Notes: generated by a model not told the origin, from the sequence alone. A stretch of 64,000 nucleotides of DNA from Marchantia polymorpha subsp. ruderalis (GCA_037833965.1 AP031352.1:31808501-31872500), one strand, 5' to 3'; counted from the first letter of the stretch, positions 1-10,699 are shown. Numbers and translations: made by a program.

Positions 1-2082
1 GCTGCTCTTCGCCAAAATGTCTAAGGCGGTAGGCGAATGTACCCGTGCGGCATCCCCGTCGCTCGCTTGTTGGTCGTCTACCGTGTCCTCTCTGCCGCCG
101 ACGCCCGCCGCCGAAGGCGATCGAGCGGAGGGTGGCTGCGCGGGGTTTGATTGCGCATCGCGCATCGAAATTTCATCCCGCGGACAGTCACTCCGCTCCT
201 CCGTCTGTTGCTGCTCCCCTGATCGGTCCGTGGGGGCTGTGCTCGGCCTGTGCGCAGGCGCAAATGCCGGCGCCTTGTCCGCCGCAGGCGTAGCGCCGCG
301 GACATCCATCGCCAAAGGCGACATGGCCGGGGGCCGCTCGCCCGATGTCCCTTGGCCTATAGGCCCTACCGCCGAAGGCGCATCTATCGGCGGACTACCC
401 GCCGATGGTGCGGCCTCCGCACGCTCCCTGCTCGTATCTCCTCGGCTCGAAGGCCCTGGCGCCGAAGGCGCAAATTGCGGCGCGTGGTGCGCCGGAGGGT
501 CTGGCCCCGAGGGCCGGTGTCTCGTAGGCGGTTCTTCCGCTGGCTCCTTCCCCTTCCTACGTTGGAATGGGGGTGATTCTTGCCTGTGCACAGGCGGCAC
601 GTGCGGAGGTGTCCTGTGCACAGGCGACCTGTGCACAGGCGAGCGCCTGTGCACAGGCGGACTGCTCCTTCCCACGCGTAAGCGTAGATCCACGTCCACT
701 TGTGATCGCCTGTCCGCGGAGGCTCGTCCGTCCGCGGAGTCTCGTCTGTGCGCAAACGGAACATCTGTCCGCAACGCACGTGGTAACTCCGGAGGCCCTT
801 GGCCCGTAGGCGGCCTCTCTCCCGTCGAGGTTGCAGCGTGGCCCGTTGCTCCTGCGGTCGGCCGCGCTTCCTCATGCTTCTCTGGCGACGCACTTCCTTT
901 CTCCGTCGCAATCGTCGCCGTGTCCGCACTGTCGGCTGGTAACACCAGTCTGCGTGCCTTCTGCTTCGGCCGGCTGTATGACTCGCACAGCGGCCGCGGT
1001 CGAATGGGAGCAGAGGGTTCTTGATGCTGCTCCTCTTCGGACTCTTCTCTCCATCGCCGCTTCCGCGGCACTCGTGCTGCAGGAGTGTTTCTCCCTTCGT
1101 CCCTCCGCCTCGATGGGGTAGAAGTCGGTGACTCCTCTGCATCAGTGTTGACCTCATTCTCCCGCACATACTTCCCGGGATGGTCGACGGACAATGGCGG
1201 AAAATGCTCAAGCTCCGCCGCTGTCAAACAATTCCGCTGTCGATAGAAATTGATGAGGAAAGGAGAAAGATGGTTTAGAGTTCCCCCCTTCTCCTCAAAA
1301 GCGTGCTGTCGCATCACCCTGTGCAGGATGCTCGCCCAGTGAATTGGAGTTCCCTCGATGACGCACTCCACAAAAGAGACCTGCCACAATGTGATGTAAC
1401 AGGCGCGGTGTGGCTGCAGTAATTGCATCAGCGCCGCGGACAAAGTCCGGCGAAATCGATCCTTGTAATCACGGGTCCTGTACCCATTCTTGGTAGACCT
1501 CCCGGTCTTGAACAGCTCCACAAATTGGGCCTCTTCCTGCTTGGTCACCTTGATGCTCTCACTGTCGAAAAGGAGATGCCCTGGCATGCCAGCACATCTT
1601 CCCAACGCCTGCGCCCAATCTTGGACTGTCCACCGATCAACATGCGGACGCAATCCGCGCGAGGGTGGTCCCTGTGGCTCTAGCCACTCGCGCACCATAT
1701 TCGCACAGATGTAGTTCCATCCCCATAGCAAGAAATCGAGCTTTCTTGCTATTAAGCGCTCCTCGAAAGCGCGCAGCCCGTTCTGTGGTAGGCGAAGTGG
1801 CACCATCCGCAATCTGCCCGGTCTCGTCATTGCGTTCCTGGGGTTCGCTCGCCCGCTCATTCTACTTCCGCACCGCCCGAGCTCCTTTCTCTCTCGGCAA
1901 ACTCTAATCGCCCTCAATTCCAAATCACGCGCATTCACTCCTCCCTCAATCAACAAGAAATCTCCTGTGCGGCGACGTCGAGAATGTTTAGCAGCCAGCA
2001 GATGGATGCGCGCAGCGCGCACAAGAGATTGGAATCGCGAATTCAAGAATGGGACGTTCTCCGCCGCCCGGTCGAAGGTCAT
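1..2082 (-). CDS. U3-encoded ORF of giant LTR, copy 1 (partial, apparently open)
   Basis: Reading the minus strand from the ATG at 2082, I find no stop for 694 codons down to position 1, so this looks like the best-preserved copy of the family ORF. The N-terminal 200-300 residues are the conserved part, with motifs such as LLWGWNY, TRDYKDRFRR, HRACYITLWQVSFVE and GGTLNHLSPFLINFYR. A basic stretch with PRKRRW follows, then a Pro/Ser/Ala-rich and Leu-Cys-Thr-Gly-rich region whose DNA consists of short palindromes, ending in HSPTALDILAKSS at the window edge. I do not recognise the function. A distant similarity to the putative plant-transposon or gag-like domains found in LTR elements is inference only. 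Confidence 0.6.
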   Translation of the reverse strand, partial: MTFDRAAENVPFLNSRFQSLVRAARIHLLAAKHSRRRRTGDFLLIEGGVNARDLELRAIRVCRERKELGRCGSRMSGRANPRNAMTRPGRLRMVPLRLPQNGLRAFEERLIARKLDFLLWGWNYICANMVREWLEPQGPPSRGLRPHVDRWTVQDWAQALGRCAGMPGHLLFDSESIKVTKQEEAQFVELFKTGRSTKNGYRTRDYKDRFRRTLSAALMQLLQPHRACYITLWQVSFVECVIEGTPIHWASILHRVMRQHAFEEKGGTLNHLSPFLINFYRQRNCLTAAELEHFPPLSVDHPGKYVRENEVNTDAEESPTSTPSRRRDEGRNTPAARVPRKRRWREESEEEQHQEPSAPIRPRPLCESYSRPKQKARRLVLPADSADTATIATEKGSASPEKHEEARPTAGATGHAATSTGERPPTGQGPPELPRALRTDVPFAHRRDSADGRASADRRSQVDVDLRLRVGRSSPPVHRRSPVHRSPVHRTPPHVPPVHRQESPPFQRRKGKEPAEEPPTRHRPSGPDPPAHHAPQFAPSAPGPSSRGDTSRERAEAAPSAGSPPIDAPSAVGPIGQGTSGERPPAMSPLAMDVRGATPAADKAPAFAPAHRPSTAPTDRSGEQQQTEERSDCPRDEISMRDAQSNPAQPPSARSPSAAGVGGREDTVDDQQASDGDAARVHSPTALDILAKSS
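582..660. repeat. Cluster of CGCCTGTGCACAGGCG-type palindromes inside ORF
   Basis: Four near-perfect palindromes of 14-16 bp, centred on TGTGCACA, lie almost back to back inside the U3 ORF of copy 1. On the minus strand they encode repeated Leu-Cys-Thr-Gly units. In copies at 6376-11673 and 36972-42270 the homologous stretch has fewer palindromes and a different core. Confidence 0.8.
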
Positions 2083-2960
2083 GGTCGGCTCTTGCTCGTG
2101 GAGAACGTCTCACTTGATGGCCGCGCCGGCTCTACGCTGGAACGGTCTCCGCTCTCACGCGCGGCTTCACGCTCCGCCGTCGCCGATTAAACTCTCACGC
2201 TCGAATTGGCGGATTTGAACTCCGCGAGCGTATTACCCCGCGGACATGGGAGCGTAGCGCCGAAGGCGAGTTTTCCGCCTTGCGCGGTACACTTGTTCGT
2301 ACCGCCCCTCGGCCAATCCCCCTCTGCCTTGACGCGTGTGTCCGCATGTCGGACAAAAGTTCAACTCCTGCCTGTGCGCAGGCAGACTCCTCGGCGGATT
2401 CTCCGCCGGCGCGGAACTTCATCCTCCTGTGCACAGGCGCTCGCCTGTGCGCAGGCAAATTCCGTGCGCGGCGTCGCGCTGGCGCGGAAGGCGTTGACCG
2501 TGGTCAGCCGTCTCCGTCCAGTCTGTCCGTTTCTTGTTTCTTCGTCGGCGCTTCCGCCGCCGCAACTCCGTCCGTCCAAGAGCGCATCCACCCGTCCCGT
2601 CCGCATGGTCCGTACAGATTTGATTACTCTGGCGGCTCTTCCGCCGTACGCGGCGCTGCGCTGGCGCGGAAGGCGCCGTACACTTTCTACCTCACAAGGC
2701 GCATTTCTAGGGCCCACGGCGGATTTTCCGCCGACGCCGAAGCGCCTGTGCACAGGCGACCGCCTGTGCGTAGGCGGACTTCGCGCCTCCCCAAACCCTA
2801 CTTCGCCTGTGCACAGGCGAACGCCTTCGTCCGCGCATAGGACAAAACTTGATTCCTCCTTCCGCATAGGCGGAATTCCCGCCGGTGGCGAACTCCTTTC
2901 GCCGAAGGCGACCGTCTCCGTATCTTCCAATAGTGATAACTCCCTAAGTCCTCCTCCGTT
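2083..2960 (-). repeat. Palindrome-rich U3 leader of copy 1
   Basis: This stretch between the LTR start and the ORF contains many GC-rich palindromes, for example perfect CGCCTGTGCACAGGCG at 2743-2758 and 2804-2819 and near-perfect ones around 2425-2457 and 2761-2776. Open frames here on either strand are by-products of high GC content. They are not conserved as proteins between copies. Confidence 0.75.
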
Positions 2961-3326
2961 CCAAGCGTTCTTGGACTCGTTGGAATCAGTGCGTCGAGCT
3001 CTTTCCCACGAGACCCTAACTTGGTCAAGGCGCCCGAGGGTTGACCTAATTATGGAGGATTTCCCTACCGCCGCGGACGCAACCTCCGAAGGCGGGTTTT
3101 GCGCGTTGCGTCGTAGGGGTCCTAACTGCAGAGCTCGCAGGGAGGGTGGTGCCTGTCCTTACTGCTGCACCCCAAATCCTAGATTCTACAAGATCCCTCG
3201 AGAATCCCCGCGATCTTCCGGATTCACTCCGTTTTGATGTACCGAAGGCTATTTACAATGCTGCCAGGGTACAGTTTTCCAAAAATGTTTTAATTTCCTC
3301 AAAATTGCCAAAAGTGGGGTACCACA

Positions 3327-3942
3327 GTGCTGCATGGTATGACCTGGACTGCTGCTATAGATGGTTTGCAGCTTGAGTCGTGCTCCGTAGACTACGAGCA
3401 GGCAACGACGGTATGAAGCAACGACGTTCGCAATCCATCCTGAAAGCCAACTCATACGCTTCCAGATCGCACTGTTTCATTGTATAGTTGTGAATTAGTA
3501 GCTTATCTAAACACTATTTCACTTCTTCGATCCCATAGGATCTCCATTCCTGCACTCTCTCCGCCTGCGATGCAAGGGGGATGATGCATTCGCTCTCTGA
3601 GTGCAGACTGAGCTACCAAGTTGTTCCTCTAGGATTGTAGATTGGCATCCGCTGGAAGCTTTGAAGTGCTCGCGCTTGACTACAGTGTTAGATCCAAGGT
3701 GCAGATCGACTCAATCGGTCCTGTTCTGTGCCGAAGATAGGGGCACAATGAAGTCAGGAGCCGAGCGAGCGGCACACGTAGCAGAGCAGAGCTGGTGGAT
3801 TTGTTTCTGAAGCTGCCGGGAATCTGAATGACGGTCGAGACAGTGAAGGACAAGGCCGGTTGTCTAACAGGGCAAGCTGAGAGCGCGATGGTGACTCTGA
3901 TGTCAACGTATAGAGTGGATCTAGAAGCTCAATAGTGTAGGC
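3327..3942 (+). other. Segmental duplication fragment (paralogue of about 52699-53250)
   Basis: From 3327 the sequence matches about 52699-53250 in the same orientation, with scattered substitutions and small indels. In the right-hand copy this fragment lies directly upstream of the DNA that carries the second LEA gene. Here it is separated from its partner (27866-32140) by about 24 kb of nested transposons. The last 40 bases (about 3904-3942) are instead a copia gag fragment that continues at 14612. Confidence 0.85.
3730..3895 (+). pseudogene. LEA exon 1 relic
   Basis: The stretch resembles the mature part of exon 1 of the LEA genes downstream. Recognisable pieces include MKSGAERAAH (compare VKEGADQAAQ), AGGFVSEAAGN (compare AGEFVSDAASN) and VETVKDKAGCLTGQAES (compare VETVKDKAGDLTGQAKS). 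The pieces lie in different frames and are separated by a stop, and no transit peptide or second exon is seen. It is a dead member of the LEA array. A matching relic lies at 53095-53250. Confidence 0.7.
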
Positions 3943-4148
3943 TGATGAACTACACAGGACTCACTGTGTGGAAGATCAAAACTTGATTATAGAATTGAAA
4001 CATACAGACTATATAGGAGCAACTAGTCTATTAAAACCTACAAGTGATTAGCTCACTACGAGCCTTCAGCTATCTAACCTTATCTACCTTACCTATCTAA
4101 CCTTCTCGAGATCCATCTGGATGATAGCAGTAGAGTAGACGTCCAACA
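3943..4148 (-). repeat. Copia A 3' LTR
   Basis: A 206-bp terminal repeat, TG...CA, paired with 14430-14611. The length difference from its partner is due to small indels near the inner end. Confidence 0.9.
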
Positions 4149-4307
4149 CTCCCATGTACTCTAGTGCTACCACATGAACGCATCACAGGAGTGCGAAACC
4201 TTAGTTGATACTACATGATTCGAACGTAACATGGACGCATCAGAAATCTCGATAGGAGTGCAAAAACTTAGTTGCTCCCCCCTGATTCGAAATTCAGCAT
4301 GGATGCA

Positions 4308-5658
4308 TCAGACATCTCGGCAGGAGTGCGAAAGCTTAAATCTCCTCCTCCCTGCTTTGAACTTGCTCCTGCTCAAGGCCTCTGTGAGCATATCTGCCGG
4401 TTGGTCTTCTGTTGGTATGTATTCCACAGAGATATCATCGGACTGCACCTTTTGATTGACGGCAAAAATGCCAATCAACTTTAAAGTGCTTGGTCCTATC
4501 ATGAAACACAGGATTATTGGCCAATTTGATGGCACTATGATTGTCGACACCAATCCGGGTGGGATTTGCAGAATAGCATCCAATTTCTTGGAGTAATCTT
4601 CGAATCCACATTGCTTCCATTGCACACAAGGTTAACCCACAATACTCAGATTCGCAACTGGAGCGAGCAGTGGAACTGTGCTTCTTAGAGTTCCACGATG
4701 AGGATCCTAACGTGAATAGGTAGGCGCTAGTGGAGATGGGTTCGTCCAAGTCTGCCGCGTAGTTGGCATCAGAATATCCCTCAAGATTGTCATCCTCCCC
4801 ATTGTCGTAGAAAATGCCATATGAGGGGTATCTCTTAAGGTACCGTAAAATGCCTTTGACAACTGCGAGGTGAAGTTCTTGAGCTTCGTGCATGTACCTG
4901 CTTGCTTGATTGGTTGCGAACGCGATATCAGGTCGTGTACGGATCAGGTACAGTAGCTTTCCAACAAGACGTTTGTAGAGCGTTGAGTCGACAGGAGAAG
5001 TCCCTATCTCGCGTCGAAGTTGAACACCTTCATTGAGCGGAATAAAGCTTGGTCGACAGTCCAAGAAAGAAAATTCTTCCAGAATGGATAAAGTGTAGGA
5101 CTCTTGGTGGAGTAGCAAGCCGTGAGGATGAAGAACAAAGTTGACACCAAGGTACTTTGTGATGAGACCAAGATCAGTCATAGCAAAGTCCTCCATGAGC
5201 GATGTGGCGAGCGCTTCTATCATGCGAGAATTGCTCCCTGTAAGAAAGAGGTCGTCAACATACAAGATGAAAAAAAAAGCTCACCAGCTTGTTGTTGGAT
5301 GTATAAATTGGAGTCGGCATAACTAGGTTTAAGTATTTTTCCTTGCAACGCTTCATCGATCCGGTGGTACCATGCGCGTGGGCTTTGACGGAGGCCGTAT
5401 AGTGCACGTTTAAGACAACACCTTGCGTTCTCGCCCGGCAACAACAAACCCCAAAGGTTGGTGCATGTACACTTCTTCTTCAAGCACTCTGTTCAGAAAG
5501 TCAGTTTAGACGTCAAGGTGACGTATGGGCCAATTGTGATGAGCGGCAACAGCAAAGATGATGCGGATGATCTCCCATTTCATCACTAGTGCAAATGTTT
5601 TCCCGTAGTCTATACCTTGTTGTTGCTGAAATCCGCGCGCAACTAGCCAAGCTTTGTA
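4308..5658 (-). pseudogene. Copia A reverse transcriptase / RNase H
   Basis: The minus strand encodes ALYGLRQSPRAWYHRID and the catalytic-site motif MYVDDLFLTGS of copia reverse transcriptase. The connection and RNase H follow, with EGYSDANYAADLDEP, SSCESEYCGL, IGVDNHSAIKLANNPVFHDR and near the end VEYIPTEDQPADMLTEAL. The frame changes near 5270, at a run of A/T just before YVDD, again at about 4440, and in the region 5484-5658. It would have copied the element RNA into DNA; with these frame breaks it cannot make an intact enzyme. Confidence 0.9.
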
Positions 5659-6354
5659 TCAAGGTGGTTGGCCAAGAGAGCCAGGCTTGACCTTAAAGAT
5701 CCATCGTGCAATAATTACACATTTTCCTGGAGGTAGAGGTAGCAGCTCCCACGTGTCGTTTTGCAGTATGAACGCATACTCATTTCCCATTGCTACAATC
5801 CAGTAAGCATCATCACATATGTCATGAAATTGCAAGTTATCTCCGTCATCTGGGAGAAGTTCAGTGATGACAGCAGAGAATACTGCAATGTAAGGATCCA
5901 AGTGACGAGGAGCTTGTCGAAGTTGGGTTGACCGACGTGGACCGCTGAAAACATCAGGTATCGAGTCATCTCCTGCCATGGGCGGCGTGACAGTCGGTGA
6001 ACGTTCAGTCGTTTTGTCACGATCATCATGTTTCAAGGAAGCCGGTGAAGTAGATGATGAACTAGTGAACTTACAAGAGTTACGGCGCTGATATGTGAGA
6101 AGTGGCCTAAATTCACGGTCAGTGTGCAAGTTTGGCCGAATTTGAAGTGAGCTTGACTTGCTGGTAGTCAAGTTCTTTGAACTTGGACTAGCCAAAATGT
6201 GAGGAGTTGCTGTATCTTTGGGTGGGCAGCTTGGGTGGCTTTCCAGTGCCGAAAGTTGGAAAGTCGACGTCGTGTCCAGTTGACTAGTAGCCTTTACTTC
6301 ATGCACATGTGTTGGAAGTACGGCCGTTGATGTTCTTGTCGATGTAGAAGCCAT
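5659..6354 (-). pseudogene. Copia A integrase-RT linker and RT N-terminus
   Basis: An open stretch of 231 codons begins in a Ser/Thr-rich linker and ends in the typical start of copia reverse transcriptase, with NEYAFILQNDTWELLPLP and ARWIFKVKPGSLGQPP. The ATG is not a genuine start. The frame was cut from the upstream integrase by insertion of the giant LTR at 6376, and the linker bases 6283-6375 are repeated beyond that insertion. Confidence 0.8.
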
Positions 6355-6375
6355 TGAGTAAAAGGTTGATGCTAC
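6283..6375. repeat. 93-bp flanking direct repeat, left copy
   Basis: This copia sequence ending at the giant LTR start is repeated at 11683-11775 at a constant offset of 5,400. I see one mismatch (6364/11764). It is far longer than the 5-bp duplications at the other copies. Confidence 0.9.
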
Positions 6376-6779
6376 TGTGGTACCCCACTTTTAGTAATTT
6401 TGAGGAGATTAAAACATTTTTGGAAAACTGTACCAAGGCAGCAATGTAAATAGCCTTCGGTGCATCAAAATAGAGTGAATTCGGAAGATCGCAGAGATTC
6501 TCGAGGGACCTCGTAGAATCTAGGAGTTGGGTGCAGCGTCAAGGAAGGGCACCACCCTCCTTCCGAGCTCTGAAGGTATGATCCCTTCGGCGCAAGGCGC
6601 AAAATCCGCCTTCGGCGCTGCGCCCTCGGCGGTAGGAAAATCCTTCATATTTAGGTCAACCTCCAAACGCCTTGACTTAGTTAGGGTCTCGTTGGAAAGA
6701 GCTCAACGCGCTGATTCTAACGAGCCCAAGAACGCCACAAACGGATGAGGAATCCAGGAGTTATGAAGGTTGTAAGATA

Positions 6780-7330
6780 CTCAGCTTTCCGCCTGCGCAC
6801 AGGCGAAGAAGGTTTTGTCCTATGCGCGAACGAAGGAAGTTCGCCTGCGCACAGGCGAAATAGGGTTTTTGACGTAGGCGCGAAGTTCGCCTACGCACAG
6901 GCGTTCGCCTGCGCACAGGCGCTTCGGCGTCGGCGGGAAATCCGCCTTCGGCCCTAGAAATGCGCCTTCGGAGGTAGAAATTGTACGGCGCCTTCCGCGC
7001 CAGCGCAACAGCGCGGACGAGCAAGGAGCCGCCAGAATGGTAAAATCCGTACGGACCGTACGGACTGTACGGACGGGACGGATGGATGCCCTCGTGGCCG
7101 GACGGAGTTGCGGCGGCGAGAGCGCCGACGGAGAGACCAGGAACGGACATTCTGAAGGGAGGCTGTTGACCGCGGTCAACGCCTTCCGCGCCAGCGCATC
7201 GCCGCGGACGGACTTCGCCTGCGCACAGGCGAGCGCCTGCGCACAGGCGGGTGAAGTTCCGCACCGGCGGAGAATTCGCCGAGGAGTCCGCCTGCGCACA
7301 AGCGGGAGTTGAATTTTTGTCCGACGTGCG
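6780..7330 (+). repeat. Palindrome-rich U3 leader of copy 2 (TGCGCACA cores)
   Basis: Repeated units of CGCCTGCGCACAGGCG occur at about 6790, 6842, 6907, 7207, 7221 and 7289. Around 7041-7080 there is a short tandem of the palindrome CCGTACGG. Several positions are homologous to palindromes in copies 1 and 5b that have other cores. Confidence 0.8.
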
Positions 7331-7588
7331 GACAAGCGCCGGAAGAGAGGAGGATTGGCCGAGGAGCGGTACGAACGAGTGTACCGCGCAAGGCGGAAAA
7401 GTCGCCTTCGGCGCTGCGCACCCATGTCCGCGGCGTAGTACGCTCGCGGAGTTCAAATTCGCCAATTCGAGCGTGTGAGTTAAATCAGCGTCGGCGGAGC
7501 GTGAAGCCGCGCGTGAGAGCGGAGACCGTTTTAGCGTAGAGCCGGCGCGGCCATCATTTGAGTCGACACTCACGGGCAAGAGCCGACC

Positions 7589-10500
7589 ATGACCTTCGAC
7601 CGGGAGGCGGAGAGCGTCCCATTCTTGAATTCGCGATTCCATTTTCTAGTGCGAGCTGCGCGCGTCCATCTGCTAGCTGCTAAGCATTCCCGACATCGCC
7701 GCGCAGAGGATTACTTGGTGATTGAGAGAGAAGTGAGCGCGCGTGATTTGGAATTGAGTGAGATTAGAGTTTGCCGAGGAAGCAAGGAGCTCGAGCGGAG
7801 CAGAAGGAGAATTAGCGAACAGGCGAATTCCAAGAACGCAATGTCGAGGCTGAGCCGATTGCGGATGCTGCCGCTCCGACTGCCACAGAACGGGCTGCGC
7901 GCTTACGAGGAACGGCTGATAGCAAGAAAGCTCGATTTCTTGCTATGGGGATGGAACTACATTTGTGCGGATATGGTGCGCGAGTGGCTAGAACCACAGA
8001 GACCACCTTCGCGCGGATTGCGTCTGCATGTCGATCGGTGGACAGTCCAAGATTGGGCGCAAGCATTAGGGAGGTGTGCCGGCATCCCAGGGCACCTCCT
8101 CTTTGATAGTGAGAGCGTCAAGGTGTCTAAGCAGGACGAGGCGCAATTTGTGGAGCTGTTCAAGCGGGAGAGGTCTACCAAGAATGGGTACAAGACCCGC
8201 GATTACAAGGATTGCTTCCGCCGAACAGTGGCTACGGCGCTGCTGCAATTACTACAGCCACACCGCGCCTGCTACATCACATTGTGGCAGGTCTCTTTTG
8301 TGGAGTGCATCATCGAGGGAGCTCCAATTCACTAGGCGAGCATCCTGCACAGAGTGATGCGACAGCACGCTTTTGAGGAGAAGGGGGGAACTCTAAATCA
8401 TCTCTCTCCTTTCCTCATCAATTTTTATCGGCAGCGAAATTGTTTGACCGCGGCGGAGCTTGCTCGTTTTCCGCCGTTGTCCGTCGACCATCCCGGAAAG
8501 TATGTGCGGGACAACGAGGTCGACACTGACGCAGAGGAGTCGCCGACGTCTACTCCGCCAAGGCGGAGGGACGAAGGAAGAAACACTCCCGCAGCAAGAG
8601 TGCCGCGGAAGCGGCGATGGAGAGAGGAGTCCGAAGAGGAGCAGCATCAAGAACCCACTGCTCCCATTCGGCAGCGGCCGTTGCACGAAGTGTGCAGCCG
8701 GCCGAAGCAGAAGGCGCGCAGGCTTGTGTTACCAGCCAGCAGCGCGGACACGGCGACGATTGCCACGGAGAAAGGAAGTGCGTCGCCGGAGAAGAACGAG
8801 GGAGCGCGGACGTCCGCAGGAGCAACAGACCACGCTGCACCTTCGACGAACGAGAGGCCGCCTACGGGCCAAGGGCCTCCGGAGTTACCACGTGCGTTGC
8901 GGACGGGTGTTCCGCCTGCGCACAGACGAGCCTCGACAGAAAGGTGACCACAAGCGGACGTGGACCTACGCCTACGCGTAGGAAGAAGCAGTTCGCCTGT
9001 GCACAGGTCGCCTGTGCACATGCGGGATTCACCCCCATTCCAACGTAGGAAGGGGAAGGAGCCGGCGGAAGATCCGCCTACGGGTCACGGGCCTTCGGGA
9101 CCAGACCCTCCGGCGCCCAACGCGCCGCGATTTGCGCCTTCGGCGCCAGGGTCTTCGGGCCGAGGAGATGCGAGCAGGGAGCGTGCGGAGGCCGCACCGT
9201 CGGCGGGTAATCCGCCGGTAGATGCGCCTTCGGCGGTAGGGCCTTCGGGCCAAGGGACATCGGGCGAGCGGCCTCCGGCTATGTCGCCTTCGGCGATTGA
9301 CGCCTTCGGCGCTGCGCCTGCGGCGGACAAGGCGCCGGCATTTGCGCCTGCGCACAGGCCAGGCATAGCCCTCGCGCAGGACCGAATGAGGGAGCAGGAC
9401 CTGACGGAGGGGCGGATTGACTGTTCGCGGGACGAAATTTCGGTGCGCGATGCGCAATCAAACCCCGCGCAGACACCCTCCGCTCGATCGCCTTCGGCGG
9501 CGGAAGTCGGCGGCAGAGAGGATACGGTCGAAGACCGACAAGCGGGCGACGGGGATGTAGCACGGCCACATTCGCCCACTGCCTTGGACATTTGGGCGAA
9601 GAGCAGCGAGGCTGCAGCGGTCCCTTCGCAGGCAGCACCCGTAGACGACGTGCAGCCCCACTCGGGTCAGTCGCCAACGCAATCAATGGCGACTGAAATC
9701 CTTAACTCGGATGATGACGACGGAGGCTCCACAGAAGCAATGTCGGGAGCAGGGGATACCGAGGAGGAGGAGGAGGAAATTGTTGGAGCGCCGGCGGCGG
9801 CGCTCTCTTAGCAGGTGATACCGTTGCTGAAGTACTTGGATCGCAAATTTGATAAATACGCCGATCCACTTCAGCCGGGATCTTACATCGAATTAGTGCG
9901 CAGGCGGACTCGCACTAAAGTCCACACTAGCAAGCTACTAGCTAGGACGGACCAAGAGTTGAAGGATTTGAGGGAGAAGCATGCCTGTTTGTGGGGTCAG
10001 TACAACCTTGTAAGGAAATCGCACGCCCTCGACAGGATGAAGAAGGAGAGACTGGAAGAGCTCACCAGGGATGTGGTGAAGACCACGACGGATTTGATGT
10101 CTGAGAAAACTCAGAATCAGATTCTGTCAGAGGAGCTCGTGCGACAAACGCGTTTGTTGGCAGAGTGTCAGCTCGCACGGCAGGCGGATGAGGATTTAAT
10201 CCGAAGGCTACAGTCAGAGTGTGGTGAATTGAGAGCGCAGCGTGCGGAGGCCGAATCGCAGTTGGTGGTAATTGAAGAGGATCGCAGGCGAGAGGCAGAT
10301 CGCACGAGGAAAGAGATGGCGAGGCGTGTCGCCCACTGTCTCAAGGGCTACGCCCACTGGGAAGTGGCGGCGCAGGAGAAACTCACACTGCGTGAGTTTG
10401 AGCTTCGCGCAGCGGGGTTGTTGGCAGGCGACAGCAGGAGTTGGCGGAAGGTGGCGAAGAAGCTAGACGCTTTTCTGTCGGAGGCGCGGGATATCATGTC

Positions 10501-10663
10501 CACCCTCGAGGTGGAGGTGTCCGCGGCGTTGCAGCGGTTAGGACTGCGCAGTCGAGCGGAAGACTGGCAGGGTAGGGAGTTAGTGCGCGGCAGTCCGTCG
10601 CGCAGGAGACGTAGCACAGGTTCTGCGGAGTGTAGTGTAGCGTGGTTCCGTGCCGGCGCATAG
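7589..10663 (+). pseudogene. U3-encoded ORF of giant LTR, copy 2
   Basis: One reading frame of 1,025 codons spans the region without a frameshift. It is broken only by stops at 8333 (TAG, where other copies have Trp in HWARIL), 8945 (TGA) and 9809 (TAG). Residues 1-255 hold the conserved domain with LLWGWNYIC, TRDYKD and a LWQVSFVE motif. Residues 260-700 are rich in Pro/Ser/Ala with PRKRRW and repeats over palindromic DNA. A run of acidic residues follows (EEEEEE near 9770). The C-terminal third is a predicted coiled coil beginning around LRYLDRK/LKYLDRK and containing ILSEELVRQTRLLAECQLAR. The function is unknown. The long continuous frame suggests recent coding capacity. Confidence 0.75.
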
Positions 10664-10699
10664 TGTAGTGCAGTGTAGTGCTAGTTAGGACTTAGAAGG

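Larger units (their letters stand above)
1..3326 (-). mobile_element. Giant-LTR element, copy 1 (3' part beyond window)
   Basis: On the minus strand this element begins at 3326 with TGTGGTACCCCAC, the same terminus as the other copies in this window. It then runs through a palindrome-rich leader of about 1.2 kb into the U3-encoded ORF at 2082, which is still open at the window edge. The TATA box, R and U5 lie outside the window. The right flank from 3327 matches the sequence near 52699, which acts as a paralogous empty site and fixes the end of the element. Its palindromes are mostly of the TGTGCACA type. The 5-bp target duplication cannot be tested because the other end is missing. Confidence 0.85.

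Noticed and set aside
17-1024. 335-codon plus-strand ORF in copy 1
   Set aside because: It is antisense to the conserved U3 ORF. The GC-rich palindromes keep several frames open, and its product is not conserved in the other copies.
2083-2960. CRISPR-like spaced palindromic repeats
   Set aside because: Spacing and units are irregular, the repeats lie inside retroelement U3 and coding DNA, and no cas-like gene is present. The window is plant nuclear DNA.
2206-3237. 343-codon plus-strand ORF in the copy 1 leader
   Set aside because: It lies antisense to the U3 leader, is built of palindrome repeats, and its frame is not maintained at homologous positions in copies 2 and 5b.
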